A stretch of DNA of 33,404 nt from Granulosicoccus sp. (GTDB lineage Bacteria; Pseudomonadota; Gammaproteobacteria; Granulosicoccales; Granulosicoccaceae): positions 1-33,404 of the forward strand of contig JALZWO010000145.1 in NCBI GenBank assembly GCA_023300375.1. The letters run 5' to 3'. Of this stretch, positions 26,684-33,404 are shown piece by piece (the first letter of the stretch is position 1; each line of letters starts with the position of its first letter). The position numbers and the translations under genes are program-made. The notes beneath the pieces were generated by a model. It was not told where the DNA came from. It was given only the letters and a program-made list of their open reading frames with translations, and searched no databases.

Positions 26684-27976
26684 TTAACTGTTATCTGTAG
26701 TTAATTGTTGTAATAACAAGGACTCAACACCATTAGTGGTGTGTTCATACTTTATAAACTGATCATCAAACAGGATGTGCGCACGAAGAGCACTGATCAA
26801 TCTGGGGTCAACATTTTCTACAGAAGTGTCAAGGCAGATAATAATGCTGGAGTAGTGATCAGGGTTAACGTTGTACAGATAGTTTGTGATACCCAAACCT
26901 TCGTGATCATTAAAACTGAACGCGTAGTGTATGTCGTGACCCAGTTTAATAGGCGAGCGAGTGGTGGAGCTGAATAGCACTTTATGCGATTCGTGTTCCA
27001 ATGCTTCAGCCAGTAGTAGTGGCTCCCACACGTGTTCACCAGTACCGAGTACTAGTAGTGGGCGTTCGTCTTTCTTCCACTCTTCAGCAGCCACCAATAG
27101 AGACTGGGGCACGATAAAGGGTGTTTGTGCAGAGTTACCGATACGCGCGTCCCCGGCTCTGTTTAAGGGTTGGCTTGCCAACAATGATGGCGTGTCTGGA
27201 TCAGGCAATGTTTGTGTCGGCGCATTTTCATCTGCATGCCATTCATAGGTGCCGTTGAGTAATGCGTGTCTTTGTGCCAGCACATACCCACTAGGCGCTG
27301 TCTCACTGGGCACGGTAATGTCGCTGGAAGACCAATCCGTGAGTGTTAGAGCGTAGACCTGTTCAAGGTGAGAGATGCCAGCCGCGTGAAGGGCTTGACC
27401 CAACGATTTCATAGTGTTGCCAGAGCTGGTTTCATCATCCACCATCACAAGTGTGCGGCACGTTTTCAGCAGTTCGCGATCATGCTCTGCGGCAGGTTGG
27501 TACAAACAGTGTCCAGAAGCGTGACTATGATCTTCAGAAAATCGCGCAAACAATACCTGATCACGTTGAGCGCGGGTACTGGACACGTTCAGCACATCAT
27601 TGCGTGATGTTTGGCGTAAGTACGCATCATGTACACCCGCACCTAAGCCTACGGCAGTTTCAGCCATGCTCGTCATTAATATGGGCCCGGGAAGATCGTT
27701 TGGCAGGTAGTGGGCCAGATCGGTGAATGATTGACGAACCTTGGCAGGGGTGACAGGAATATGACGTCCGAGCACGCGTGATACAAAAACGAAAGATCGG
27801 CGAGGGTTGATGCGTTCTCCAAAGCCAAAAAGCAGTTCGCTATCAACACCTTCTTCAAAACTGGTTTCGATAGTGCCGGTTTGTAATGTTGCAGCGCGTT
27901 TGCGCGGTTTGTTGGCATCGACACTATGTTGAGTGTCGTTCGTATTTGCGTCGTTATCTTGGTTAGAACGTGTCAA
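26684..27976 (-). CDS. phosphoribosyltransferase-TRSP domain protein of the Ter biosynthetic module
   Basis: A 430-residue protein. After a polar N-terminal tail (1-28) comes a phosphoribosyltransferase domain (about 30-230) with GFGERINPRRSFVFVSRVLG and the PRPP loop VMVDDETSSGNT (178-189). A Pro/Thr-rich linker leads to a C-terminal TRSP domain (about 290-430: LLVLGTGEHVWEPLLLAEAL, TRSPIKLG, FNDHEGLGITNYLYN), named for the TRSP motif seen here as TTRSP. It is the first gene of the minus operon, diverging from terD. The only in-frame start is TTG (27974-27976), with no clear ribosome site. The conserved region begins near residue 30, so the exact start matters little to function. Assignment follows the published Ter-associated module. 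Confidence 0.85.
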   Translation of the reverse strand: MTRSNQDNDANTNDTQHSVDANKPRKRAATLQTGTIETSFEEGVDSELLFGFGERINPRRSFVFVSRVLGRHIPVTPAKVRQSFTDLAHYLPNDLPGPILMTSMAETAVGLGAGVHDAYLRQTSRNDVLNVSSTRAQRDQVLFARFSEDHSHASGHCLYQPAAEHDRELLKTCRTLVMVDDETSSGNTMKSLGQALHAAGISHLEQVYALTLTDWSSSDITVPSETAPSGYVLAQRHALLNGTYEWHADENAPTQTLPDPDTPSLLASQPLNRAGDARIGNSAQTPFIVPQSLLVAAEEWKKDERPLLVLGTGEHVWEPLLLAEALEHESHKVLFSSTTRSPIKLGHDIHYAFSFNDHEGLGITNYLYNVNPDHYSSIIICLDTSVENVDPRLISALRAHILFDDQFIKYEHTTNGVESLLLQQLTTDNS

Positions 27977-28012
27977 GGGAGCAATGAATCTTTGTGTCGG
28001 CTAAGCGCCGTG

Positions 28013-28018
28013 AGTATA
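28013..28018 (-). promoter_or_regulatory. possible -10 element of the Ter biosynthetic operon
   Basis: On the minus strand TATACT matches five of six -10 positions and lies 37 bases before the TTG start, implying a leader of about 30 bases. The -35 region is weak, which suggests help from an activator or another sigma factor. Confidence 0.35.
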
Positions 28019-28043
28019 CACAGCCGCCTTACGAATATTTTCT

Positions 28044-28058
28044 CGATGGAGTACATCG
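28044..28058. repeat. inverted repeat between the two Ter arms
   Basis: CGATG-GAGTA-CATCG, with a third CGATG at 28066-28070 followed by GTATAC. It lies between the two divergent -10 elements and could be a regulator site. No regulator gene is present in the window. Confidence 0.35.
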
Positions 28059-28110
28059 AAAACCACGATGTATACCAGCGCATGTGGATTCTCGAATTGC
28101 TGCTAAGGTG

Positions 28111-28127
28111 CTTGAAATCAAGCGCTT
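28111..28127. repeat. overlapping palindromes at the -35 region of terD
   Basis: CTTGAAATCAAG (5-base arms, centre AA) overlaps the perfect palindrome AAGCGCTT (28120-28127). Both lie where a -35 box would be for the TATAAT at 28140. That is a position suited to activator or repressor binding. Confidence 0.4.
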
Positions 28128-28139
28128 GCGCCCCCAATT

Positions 28140-28145
28140 TATAAT
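28140..28145 (+). promoter_or_regulatory. -10 element of the terD arm
   Basis: A perfect TATAAT, 53 bases before the terD ATG. No -35 consensus is found 16-18 bases upstream; palindromic sequence is there instead. A transcript would begin near 28152. Confidence 0.5.
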
Positions 28146-28197
28146 CGGTGTGGAGGCGATTCTGCACAACCCTGCGAAACTACACGGAGATCAGCCA

Positions 28198-28800
28198 ATG
28201 AGCGTCAGCCTATCAAAAGGACAGAAAGTCAGTCTTGAAAAGCCAGGTGGCGGTGGTATCGCAAAGCTGCACATGGGGCTAGGTTGGGATCCTGCAGAGA
28301 AAAAAAGCGGTGGATTTTTCAGCAAGTTGCTCGGTGGTGGCGGCGACTCAATCGATCTGGATGCCTCTTGCATTGTTTGCGCAGCAGACGGCTCTCCCAT
28401 TGATCTTATCTGGTTTCAAAAATTGAAGGCCGATGACGGCTCTATATTACACACCGGTGACAACCTCACTGGTGAAGGCGACGGTGACGATGAAAGCATC
28501 AAGGTTGACACCGCCAAGTTACCTGCCAATGCGGCGCACTTGGTATTCACTGTCAATTCTTACCGTGGTCAGACATTCAACGAAGTGGCTAACGCGTTTT
28601 GCCGAATCCTCGATGAAGGGTCAAACCAAGAGATTGCTCGCTACACCTTAACCGAGCAGGGAACGCATACTGGTGTGGTTATGGGCGTATTGTCTCGTGA
28701 CGGGTCTGGCTGGTCATTCACAGCAAAAGGTACACCTGCAACAGGGCAATCAGCGCAGGATATGTACGCTGCGGCCAAAGCTGCTATAGCTGGCGCATAG
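28198..28800 (+). CDS. terD: TerD-family calcium-binding stress protein (first copy)
   Basis: A 200-residue TerD domain protein. The family start SVSLSKGQKVSLEK, the strand DLDAS (53-57) and the acidic calcium loop [15 protein letters not shown] (85-99) are intact. TerD proteins bind Ca2+ and take part in resistance to tellurite, phage and other stress. A Gly-rich, partly hydrophobic insert (SGGFFSKLLGGGG, 37-49) precedes DLDAS and is missing from the second copy at 32630. A C-terminal tail (AQDMYAAAKAAIAGA) is added. The frame is open from 27994, but the ATG at 28198 has ACGGAGA 7 bases upstream and matches the family start. Confidence 0.92.
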   Translation: MSVSLSKGQKVSLEKPGGGGIAKLHMGLGWDPAEKKSGGFFSKLLGGGGDSIDLDASCIVCAADGSPIDLIWFQKLKADDGSILHTGDNLTGEGDGDDESIKVDTAKLPANAAHLVFTVNSYRGQTFNEVANAFCRILDEGSNQEIARYTLTEQGTHTGVVMGVLSRDGSGWSFTAKGTPATGQSAQDMYAAAKAAIAGA

Positions 28801-28850
28801 TTTCAAAAATTTCGTTACTCGGCACTTGAGCCGATGCAGAGGTTTGTAGC

Positions 28851-30089
28851 ATGACAGCGTTGGTGCAAGGACAGAACACGGCTCTTTCGGGAACCGCATT
28901 CACAGTAAAGGTCATCTGGCGCTGTGATCCGCAGTCGCCAGAGATCGACGTCAGCGCGTTTATGCTGGAGGCGTCTGGCAAGGTGTCGGGTGACGAGGAC
29001 ATGATTTTCTATGGGCAAAGTGCGTCCAGAGATGGCAGTGTTTCAATTAACACGGGTTCAAGTAGCCCTGCAGTTTCTACTGGCGGCGATACACAGTTCG
29101 CTGTCGATTTGCCTATTGTCTCGACGAGTGTCGAGCGCATTGCCTTCACAGCGACCACACCTGCTGCCACTTCCCAGTCATTGAGTGCTATCAATTCACT
29201 GAGCATTAGAGTGAGTTCAGATTCTGGAGACGACTTCTCTTTTGAGATAGACACACGCTCATCAGCTGAAGCTGCCATGATTTTGGGTGAGTTATATCGT
29301 CGCAACGATCAATGGAAGTTTCGTGCGGTCGGGCAGGGCTTTGAAGGCGGGCTTGCGCCATTGGCTGAGCACTTCGGTGTGGAAGTGGATGACGCTGGTG
29401 CTGAACCAACGCCCGCTGCTGGCAACGTGCAGACAAGTACAAGTGCGCCACCAGCACCCGCAAGTGCGCCACCGGCGCCCACTATCAATCTCGACAAAAT
29501 CTCGCTTTCCAAGAACAAGCCATCAGTGAGTTTGGAAAAGCGCGGAGCGTCGCTTGGTGAGGTTCGCGTTAATCTTAACTGGAACCAAAGTAAGGTAATG
29601 ACCAAAGGCTTCTTTGGCATTCAGAAAGAAAAAGCTATTGATCTGGATCTAAGCTGCTTGTTTGCCTTGAACGACGGTGGCAAAGGCGCTGTTCAAGCGT
29701 TGGGGCATAATTTTGGTGCTTACGAACAAGCGCCGTGGATTCATCTTCAAGGTGACGATAGAACAGGTGGGGTGAGTGACGGTGAGTGGTTGCGCATCAA
29801 TGGTGCACAATGGTCGAATATCAAGAAGATTGTTATATTTGCTTTGATCTACGAAGGTGTCCCCAACTGGGCATCGACCGATGGCGTGGTCACCTTACAT
29901 GTTCCTGATCACCCTTTGATTGAATCCAGAATGGACGGCGAATCCAATTCAAGAGTATGCGCAGTTGCTGTATTAGAGAATGATTCAGGGCGGTTAAAGA
30001 TGACGCAAGAAAACAAATACTTCAAATCGGCCAAGGAACTCGATGAGCATTATGGCATTGGTTTAGCTTGGACAGCTGGCCGTAAGTAA
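28851..30089 (+). CDS. terA: TerA: tandem TerD-domain protein
   Basis: A 412-residue protein with two TerD-type domains. The first (1 to about 185) begins MTALVQGQNTALSG and keeps the core (DVSAFMLEASGKV, GDEDMIFYGQ, EAAMILGELYRRN, VGQGFEGGLAPLAEHFGV). Its calcium loop is replaced by NTGSSSPAVSTGGD. A Pro/Ala-rich linker (about 195-215) leads to the second domain (about 217-405): KISLSKNKPSVSLEK, IDLDLSCL, HLQGDDRTGGVSDGEW and the end YGIGLAWTAGRK. This second domain keeps acidic loop residues. Two-domain layout and length match TerA of tellurite-resistance operons. It follows terD after 50 bases. Confidence 0.88.
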   Translation: MTALVQGQNTALSGTAFTVKVIWRCDPQSPEIDVSAFMLEASGKVSGDEDMIFYGQSASRDGSVSINTGSSSPAVSTGGDTQFAVDLPIVSTSVERIAFTATTPAATSQSLSAINSLSIRVSSDSGDDFSFEIDTRSSAEAAMILGELYRRNDQWKFRAVGQGFEGGLAPLAEHFGVEVDDAGAEPTPAAGNVQTSTSAPPAPASAPPAPTINLDKISLSKNKPSVSLEKRGASLGEVRVNLNWNQSKVMTKGFFGIQKEKAIDLDLSCLFALNDGGKGAVQALGHNFGAYEQAPWIHLQGDDRTGGVSDGEWLRINGAQWSNIKKIVIFALIYEGVPNWASTDGVVTLHVPDHPLIESRMDGESNSRVCAVAVLENDSGRLKMTQENKYFKSAKELDEHYGIGLAWTAGRK

Positions 30090-30187
30090 TCTCGAAAATG
30101 CTTGTGGTTTTCCTCAGTATTACCGCTTTGATGGTGCACGAAAAAACGCTTTTATCGCTCACAGATAAACTTTAGGGTGTAGTTCGC

Positions 30188-31405
30188 ATGGTAGAGCTAG
30201 TTCAAGGGCAGAACACAGACCTGGCTGGAAACTCATTTAAAGCACGTGTGCTTTGGACAGGGGGTTCACCTTCTTCGCCTGTAGATGCCAGTGCTTTCAT
30301 GCTGCAAAGCTCCGGCAAAGTGTCGGGTGATGAGGATATGGTGTTCTACGGGCAGAAAAGCTCAAGCGATGGCAGCGTTTCTATTGTTGCTGAACAGGCT
30401 GAGACAGGTAACAGCGGTGGAGAAGTAGAGTTCTCCATCAATATCTCAAAGGTTGCAGGGTCAGTTGAGCGTATTGCTTTCACAGCCACCACGCCCGCTG
30501 AAAGCTCTCCACCTTTAAACACTGTCGATTCGCTCAGCATCAAGCTCACCCCTGAATCAGGTGATGCAATTGCATTCAATATAAACACAGCTTCGTGCAC
30601 TGAGGCGGCGATGATTCTTGGCGAATTCTACCGGCGTAATGGTCAATGGAAGTACCGAGCGGTAGGTCAAGGGTTTGAAGGCGGCTTGGCACCGTTGGCG
30701 ACACACTTCGGTGTGATGGTGGATGGCGATGAGAAAAGTACTCCTCCACCTACTGAGCCAAAAACGGCGGACGAAAATCCTCAGCCGAGCTTGAAAAGCG
30801 CACAAGAGAACAGACATTCTGACACAACAAAGGTAGACACAGCTAGCAGTACGGTTAGTCAAAATCCGACCCCCGTGCCGCCAGCTAGTCCTATCCAGCA
30901 GCAAACCCAGACACAGACTCCACCTTCAAACTCAACAACTAGGGACAACTCAATGCTCGACTGGCTCAAGAAAAACACAGAAACCGCGCGTGCTGCATTG
31001 ACTGCAGAGATCGGCAAATACAAGAACAAAGGCTTCATGGAAGCTGTGGTATCGGCTTGCGCGCTAGTAGCAGCAGCAGACGGCAACGTCAGTTCCGAAG
31101 AGAAGCAAAAGATGATGGGTTACATGCAATCGTCTGACGAGCTAAAGGTGTTCAAGACGCTGGATGTTATGAATGCATTCAACGATGCGGTAGCCAAATT
31201 CGAGTTCGATGCTGAGATTGGAAAAGCTGAGGCATTGAAGACGATTTCTAAATTGAAATCTGATGAGGGTGCTTCGAAGCTACTAGTTCGTGTGTGTTGT
31301 GCCATCGGTGCTGCAGACGGTGAATTTGATGCCCAAGAGAAAGCGATGGTAGCTCTGATTGCAACTGATCTGGGCCTGAATGCTGCAGAGTTTGATTTAG
31401 CGTAA
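30188..31405 (+). CDS. TerD-TerB fusion protein
   Basis: A 405-residue fusion. The N-terminal TerD-type domain (1 to about 185) is a close paralog of the TerA N-terminal domain (AFMLQSSGKVSGDEDMVFYG, EAAMILGEFYRRNGQWKYRAVG) and likewise lacks the acidic calcium loop. A Pro/Gln/Ser/Thr-rich linker (about 190-255) follows. Residues 256-405 form a complete TerB: MLDWLKKNTETARAALT, FKNKKFM-like YKNKGFMEAVVSAC, the two DG motifs AADGNVSSEE (D298) and AADGEFDAQE (D377). TerB is a helical metal-binding protein, usually about 150 residues on its own, exactly the size of this part. An AGGGA (30941-30945) stands 7 bases before the ATG of M256, so a free TerB may also be made. It lies 98 bases after terA. 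Confidence 0.9.
   Translation: MVELVQGQNTDLAGNSFKARVLWTGGSPSSPVDASAFMLQSSGKVSGDEDMVFYGQKSSSDGSVSIVAEQAETGNSGGEVEFSINISKVAGSVERIAFTATTPAESSPPLNTVDSLSIKLTPESGDAIAFNINTASCTEAAMILGEFYRRNGQWKYRAVGQGFEGGLAPLATHFGVMVDGDEKSTPPPTEPKTADENPQPSLKSAQENRHSDTTKVDTASSTVSQNPTPVPPASPIQQQTQTQTPPSNSTTRDNSMLDWLKKNTETARAALTAEIGKYKNKGFMEAVVSACALVAAADGNVSSEEKQKMMGYMQSSDELKVFKTLDVMNAFNDAVAKFEFDAEIGKAEALKTISKLKSDEGASKLLVRVCCAIGAADGEFDAQEKAMVALIATDLGLNAAEFDLA
30941..30955 (+). promoter_or_regulatory. possible internal ribosome site and start for free TerB
   Basis: AGGGA at 30941-30945, a 7-base spacer, then ATG at 30953-30955 inside the TerD-TerB frame. The ATG falls exactly where stand-alone TerB proteins begin. Translation from here would yield a 150-residue TerB in addition to the 405-residue fusion. 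Confidence 0.45.
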
Positions 31406-31421
31406 GTCGTTCTATGTTTAA

Positions 31422-31452
31422 CCAGCGTTTGGGCTAGAGGCCTGGGTGCTGG
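31422..31452 (+). terminator. 13-base hairpin after the TerD-TerB gene, no T-run
   Basis: CCAGCGTTTGGGC pairs with GCCTGGGTGCTGG around a 5-base loop. The middle five pairs are G-U, so it forms only in RNA from the plus strand. It starts 17 bases after the stop. Without a T-run it is more likely a partial terminator or mRNA end protector than a full stop for the operon. Confidence 0.4.
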
Positions 31453-31558
31453 ACATGTCCTTATTGTAAAGAAACTTGACATGGAGCATTACAGTCGGTC
31501 TGTAGCAAAGCTCATTTACCTTTTGCCCGTTTAATGTTTGTAAGAGACGTTTTGAAGA

Positions 31559-32518
31559 ATGATTGAACTATCAACTTATGAAGTCGGCGTACTCGCCGCA
31601 GGCGCTATTGTTGCCGGAATCTGGCTATTGGTTAAGGGCGGGGACTGGACTATTGATGCTGCGGTTGCGATAGCCCAACGAGCCAAACTGTCACCAATGT
31701 TTATCGGTGCAACGATAGTTGCGTTTGGTACGTCCTTACCTGAGTTGTTCACTTCAATCAACGCTAACCAAGCTGGTTTTCCTGGGATCAGCCTAGGTAA
31801 TATCGTGGGTTCCAACATTGCCAATGTATTACTGGTGTTGGGTGCTGCGGCTCTGGTTATCCCGCTCACTGCAAACAAAAAAGAGGTTGCCCGAGACCTC
31901 ACTCTCATGCTGGTCGCCACTGCAATCCTAGTAGCCGGTATGCTCTACGGCGTTTTTGATCGCTGGCTTGGTGGTCTTATGTTTCTTATGCTTGCAGGTT
32001 TTACACTATGGCAATACCTGCGAAGAGAGATTGATACCAGCGAAGTAGAGGAGCATGAAATGACTGCTATGAACGCGGCAGGAATTCTTGCTGCAGGCTT
32101 CGTAGCATTGATGGTCGGCTCTGAACTATTGGTTCGAGGGGCAGTTGTTGCAGGTGGTGTTATTGGTGTTCCAGAAGCTATTATCGGTATGACTGCTGTT
32201 GCCCTAGGTACTTCCTTACCGGAACTCACCGCATCGCTTGCGGCTGCTGCTAAACGTGAGACCAGCTTGATGTTCGGCAACATTATTGGTTCTAACACTT
32301 TTAATATCTTGTGGATTGTGGGTGCAACTGCGCTTGCGAAACCACTGGTTGTAGACTCATCATTACTCGGCCTAGAGCTTGGCTTTATGGTTGCAGTGAG
32401 CGTTGGTTTTGCTGCGATGCTTTGGATGGGAATTACCATTTCACGCAAAGTAGGTTTTGGGTTCCTCGCAGCTTACATAGCGTTCACTCTGTACCAGTTC
32501 AGATCCACCATTTTCTGA
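31559..32518 (+). CDS. CaCA-family Na+/Ca2+ antiporter inside the ter cluster
   Basis: A 319-residue inner-membrane exchanger with ten hydrophobic segments in two inverted halves. Both alpha repeats are intact: GTSLPELFTSI with GNIVGSNIANVLLVLG (about 57-95), and GTSLPELTASL with GNIIGSNTFNILWIVG (about 217-260). The conserved glutamates and Ser/Asn that bind Ca2+ are present. The family (YrbG/CaxA type) exports calcium in exchange for sodium or protons. It lies between the TerD-TerB fusion and the last terD, where other ter clusters often carry TerC. Since TerD proteins bind Ca2+, a role in setting calcium for the Ter proteins is a fair inference. A TTGACA at 31476 has no good -10 partner. 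Confidence 0.9.
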   Translation: MIELSTYEVGVLAAGAIVAGIWLLVKGGDWTIDAAVAIAQRAKLSPMFIGATIVAFGTSLPELFTSINANQAGFPGISLGNIVGSNIANVLLVLGAAALVIPLTANKKEVARDLTLMLVATAILVAGMLYGVFDRWLGGLMFLMLAGFTLWQYLRREIDTSEVEEHEMTAMNAAGILAAGFVALMVGSELLVRGAVVAGGVIGVPEAIIGMTAVALGTSLPELTASLAAAAKRETSLMFGNIIGSNTFNILWIVGATALAKPLVVDSSLLGLELGFMVAVSVGFAAMLWMGITISRKVGFGFLAAYIAFTLYQFRSTIF

Positions 32519-32617
32519 TTCACTCTTAAAATCTAGATTCGAAAGGTTGCTTGCGAATAGCAGGTGGCCAAGTCCTCAACCATTTACTCGTTTTATCACA
32601 TTTACTATTTAATCAAC

Positions 32618-32632
32618 AGGAGATAGACCATG
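32618..32632 (+). promoter_or_regulatory. strong ribosome binding site of the second terD
   Basis: AGGAG (32618-32622) with a 7-base spacer before ATG (32630). It is the best ribosome site in the cluster and suggests high expression of this TerD. Confidence 0.7.
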
Positions 32633-33208
32633 GGAGTTTCACTGTCCAAAGGCGGTAACGTTTCACTGAGCAAAGAGGCCCCGGGCCTTAGCAATATTGT
32701 CATTGGTCTTGGGTGGGATGACCGCTCAACAGATGGCTCTGATTTTGACCTAGATGCATCACTGCTTATGCTTGCAAGCACTGGCAAAGTACGTAACGAT
32801 AAAGATTTTATCTTTTACGGTAATCTGAAGTCTGGCGACGGATCTGTTGAGCACACTGGTGATAACCGCACAGGTGAAGGCGACGGGGACGACGAGAAAA
32901 TTAATGTTTCTCTCAACCAAGTGCCTGCCGACGTTGAGAAGCTAACAGTTGTGGTAACTATCCATGAAGCTGAAAGCCGTAACCAGAACTTTGGTCAGGT
33001 TAGCAATGCTTTTATGCGTATCGTTAATGGCGACGGTGGAACTGAAATCGCACGTTACGACTTAAGTGAAGATTTCTCAACAGAAACGGCTGTTATTTTT
33101 GGCGAAGTTTACCGCAACAACGGTGAGTGGAAATTCAAAGCAAACGGGCAGGGTTATGCTGGTGGTTTGGCCAAAGTTGCAACCGACTTTGGTATTAACG
33201 TAGGTTAA
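32630..33208 (+). CDS. terD: TerD-family calcium-binding stress protein (second copy)
   Basis: A 192-residue canonical TerD/TerE protein. It has [38 protein letters not shown] (25-43), [23 protein letters not shown] and the full acidic loop [15 protein letters not shown] (75-89). The end [18 protein letters not shown] followed by FGINVG is typical. Compared with the first copy it lacks the Gly-rich insert and C-terminal tail. It follows the calcium exchanger after 111 bases and precedes a strong terminator, so it closes the operon. The closest named relatives are TerD and TerE; the sequence alone does not separate them. Confidence 0.93.
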   Translation: MGVSLSKGGNVSLSKEAPGLSNIVIGLGWDDRSTDGSDFDLDASLLMLASTGKVRNDKDFIFYGNLKSGDGSVEHTGDNRTGEGDGDDEKINVSLNQVPADVEKLTVVVTIHEAESRNQNFGQVSNAFMRIVNGDGGTEIARYDLSEDFSTETAVIFGEVYRNNGEWKFKANGQGYAGGLAKVATDFGINVG

Positions 33209-33222
33209 AATTTAGATCTACG

Positions 33223-33273
33223 GCGGCGGTGCGTTTAGGGGTTTTGCTCCTGAATGCACCGCCGCTTTTTTTT
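33223..33273 (+). terminator. strong rho-independent terminator after the ter arm
   Basis: GCGGCGGTGC (33223-33232) pairs perfectly with GCACCGCCGC (33256-33265). Inner GTTTAGG/CCTGAAT continues the stem, with two G-U pairs, around a short loop. Eight T follow. No gene is seen in the remaining 131 bases of the window. Confidence 0.93.
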
Positions 33274-33404
33274 GCCTGGAATTTGGTTACGGAATTGTGA
33301 AGGTGTTTGTCAGGGGGGAGTGGGGTCTAATCGCAATTAATTTTTTGTAGTCCTTGTCTGGCCTAGTGCCAATGGAGATTTCTCAGTAAGTGTATGTGGT
33401 GCGG

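Noticed and set aside
27994-28197. An N-terminal extension of about 68 residues on the first TerD
   Set aside because: The TerD family start (SVSLSKG) lies at the ATG at 28198, which has its own ribosome site. The upstream part contains the TATAAT and palindromes of the divergent promoter region.

Overview
The window looks like chromosomal DNA of a gammaproteobacterium, probably marine or environmental. The evidence is a set of gammaproteobacterial orders: dksA-gluQ-(small membrane protein)-cbrA-cbrB, xseA diverging from guaB-guaA, and a YoaA-type helicase next to tsaB. I cannot name a genus with confidence. No tRNA, rRNA, insertion sequence, phage gene or CRISPR array was seen.

Region 1 (1-7413, all minus strand). 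A dksA gene with a long lysine/alanine-rich N-terminal tail is followed by gluQ, a 62-residue membrane protein, a transporter-type histidine kinase (CbrA-like) and its response regulator (CbrB-like). Acetyl-CoA synthetase comes next and is cut by the left edge. The same order up to cbrB is known from Pseudomonas. Here the regulator keeps its receiver and DNA-binding helices but has lost the ATPase and sigma-54 contact motifs, and its likely target acs sits immediately downstream.

Region 2 (7544-12164). xseA diverges from the purine operon guaB-guaA.

Region 3 (12270-14946). A visibly AT-richer three-gene island holds a formyltransferase, a pseudaminic-acid-synthase-type enzyme and a DUF218/YdcF-like protein, all overlapping. 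About 440 bases without a convincing gene follow.

Region 4 (14947-20336). An OmpA-like lipoprotein, a small lipoprotein, a YoaA/DinG-type helicase that seems to lack one iron-sulphur cysteine, tsaB, and a DUF945 protein, closed by a clear terminator.

Region 5 (20335-23594, minus). A ThuA-domain lipoprotein with a low-complexity linker, then a PII protein and an ammonium transporter (amtB transcribed before the PII gene).

Region 6 (23769-33273). A two-armed Ter (tellurium-resistance/stress) locus. The minus arm is the Ter-associated biosynthetic set: PRTase-TRSP, HAD phosphatase, PRTase-PELOTA and a CitE-like lyase, proposed in the literature to make a nucleoside-like metabolite. The plus arm, reading away from a shared 221-base promoter region, encodes TerD, TerA, a TerD-TerB fusion, a CaCA-type Na+/Ca2+ exchanger and a second TerD, ending in a very strong terminator. 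Two TerD proteins keep the acidic calcium loop, while the N-terminal TerD domains of TerA and of the fusion have lost it. The exchanger inside the calcium-binding Ter arm, the fusion with an apparent internal start for a free TerB, and the divergent control region make this the most interesting part of the window.
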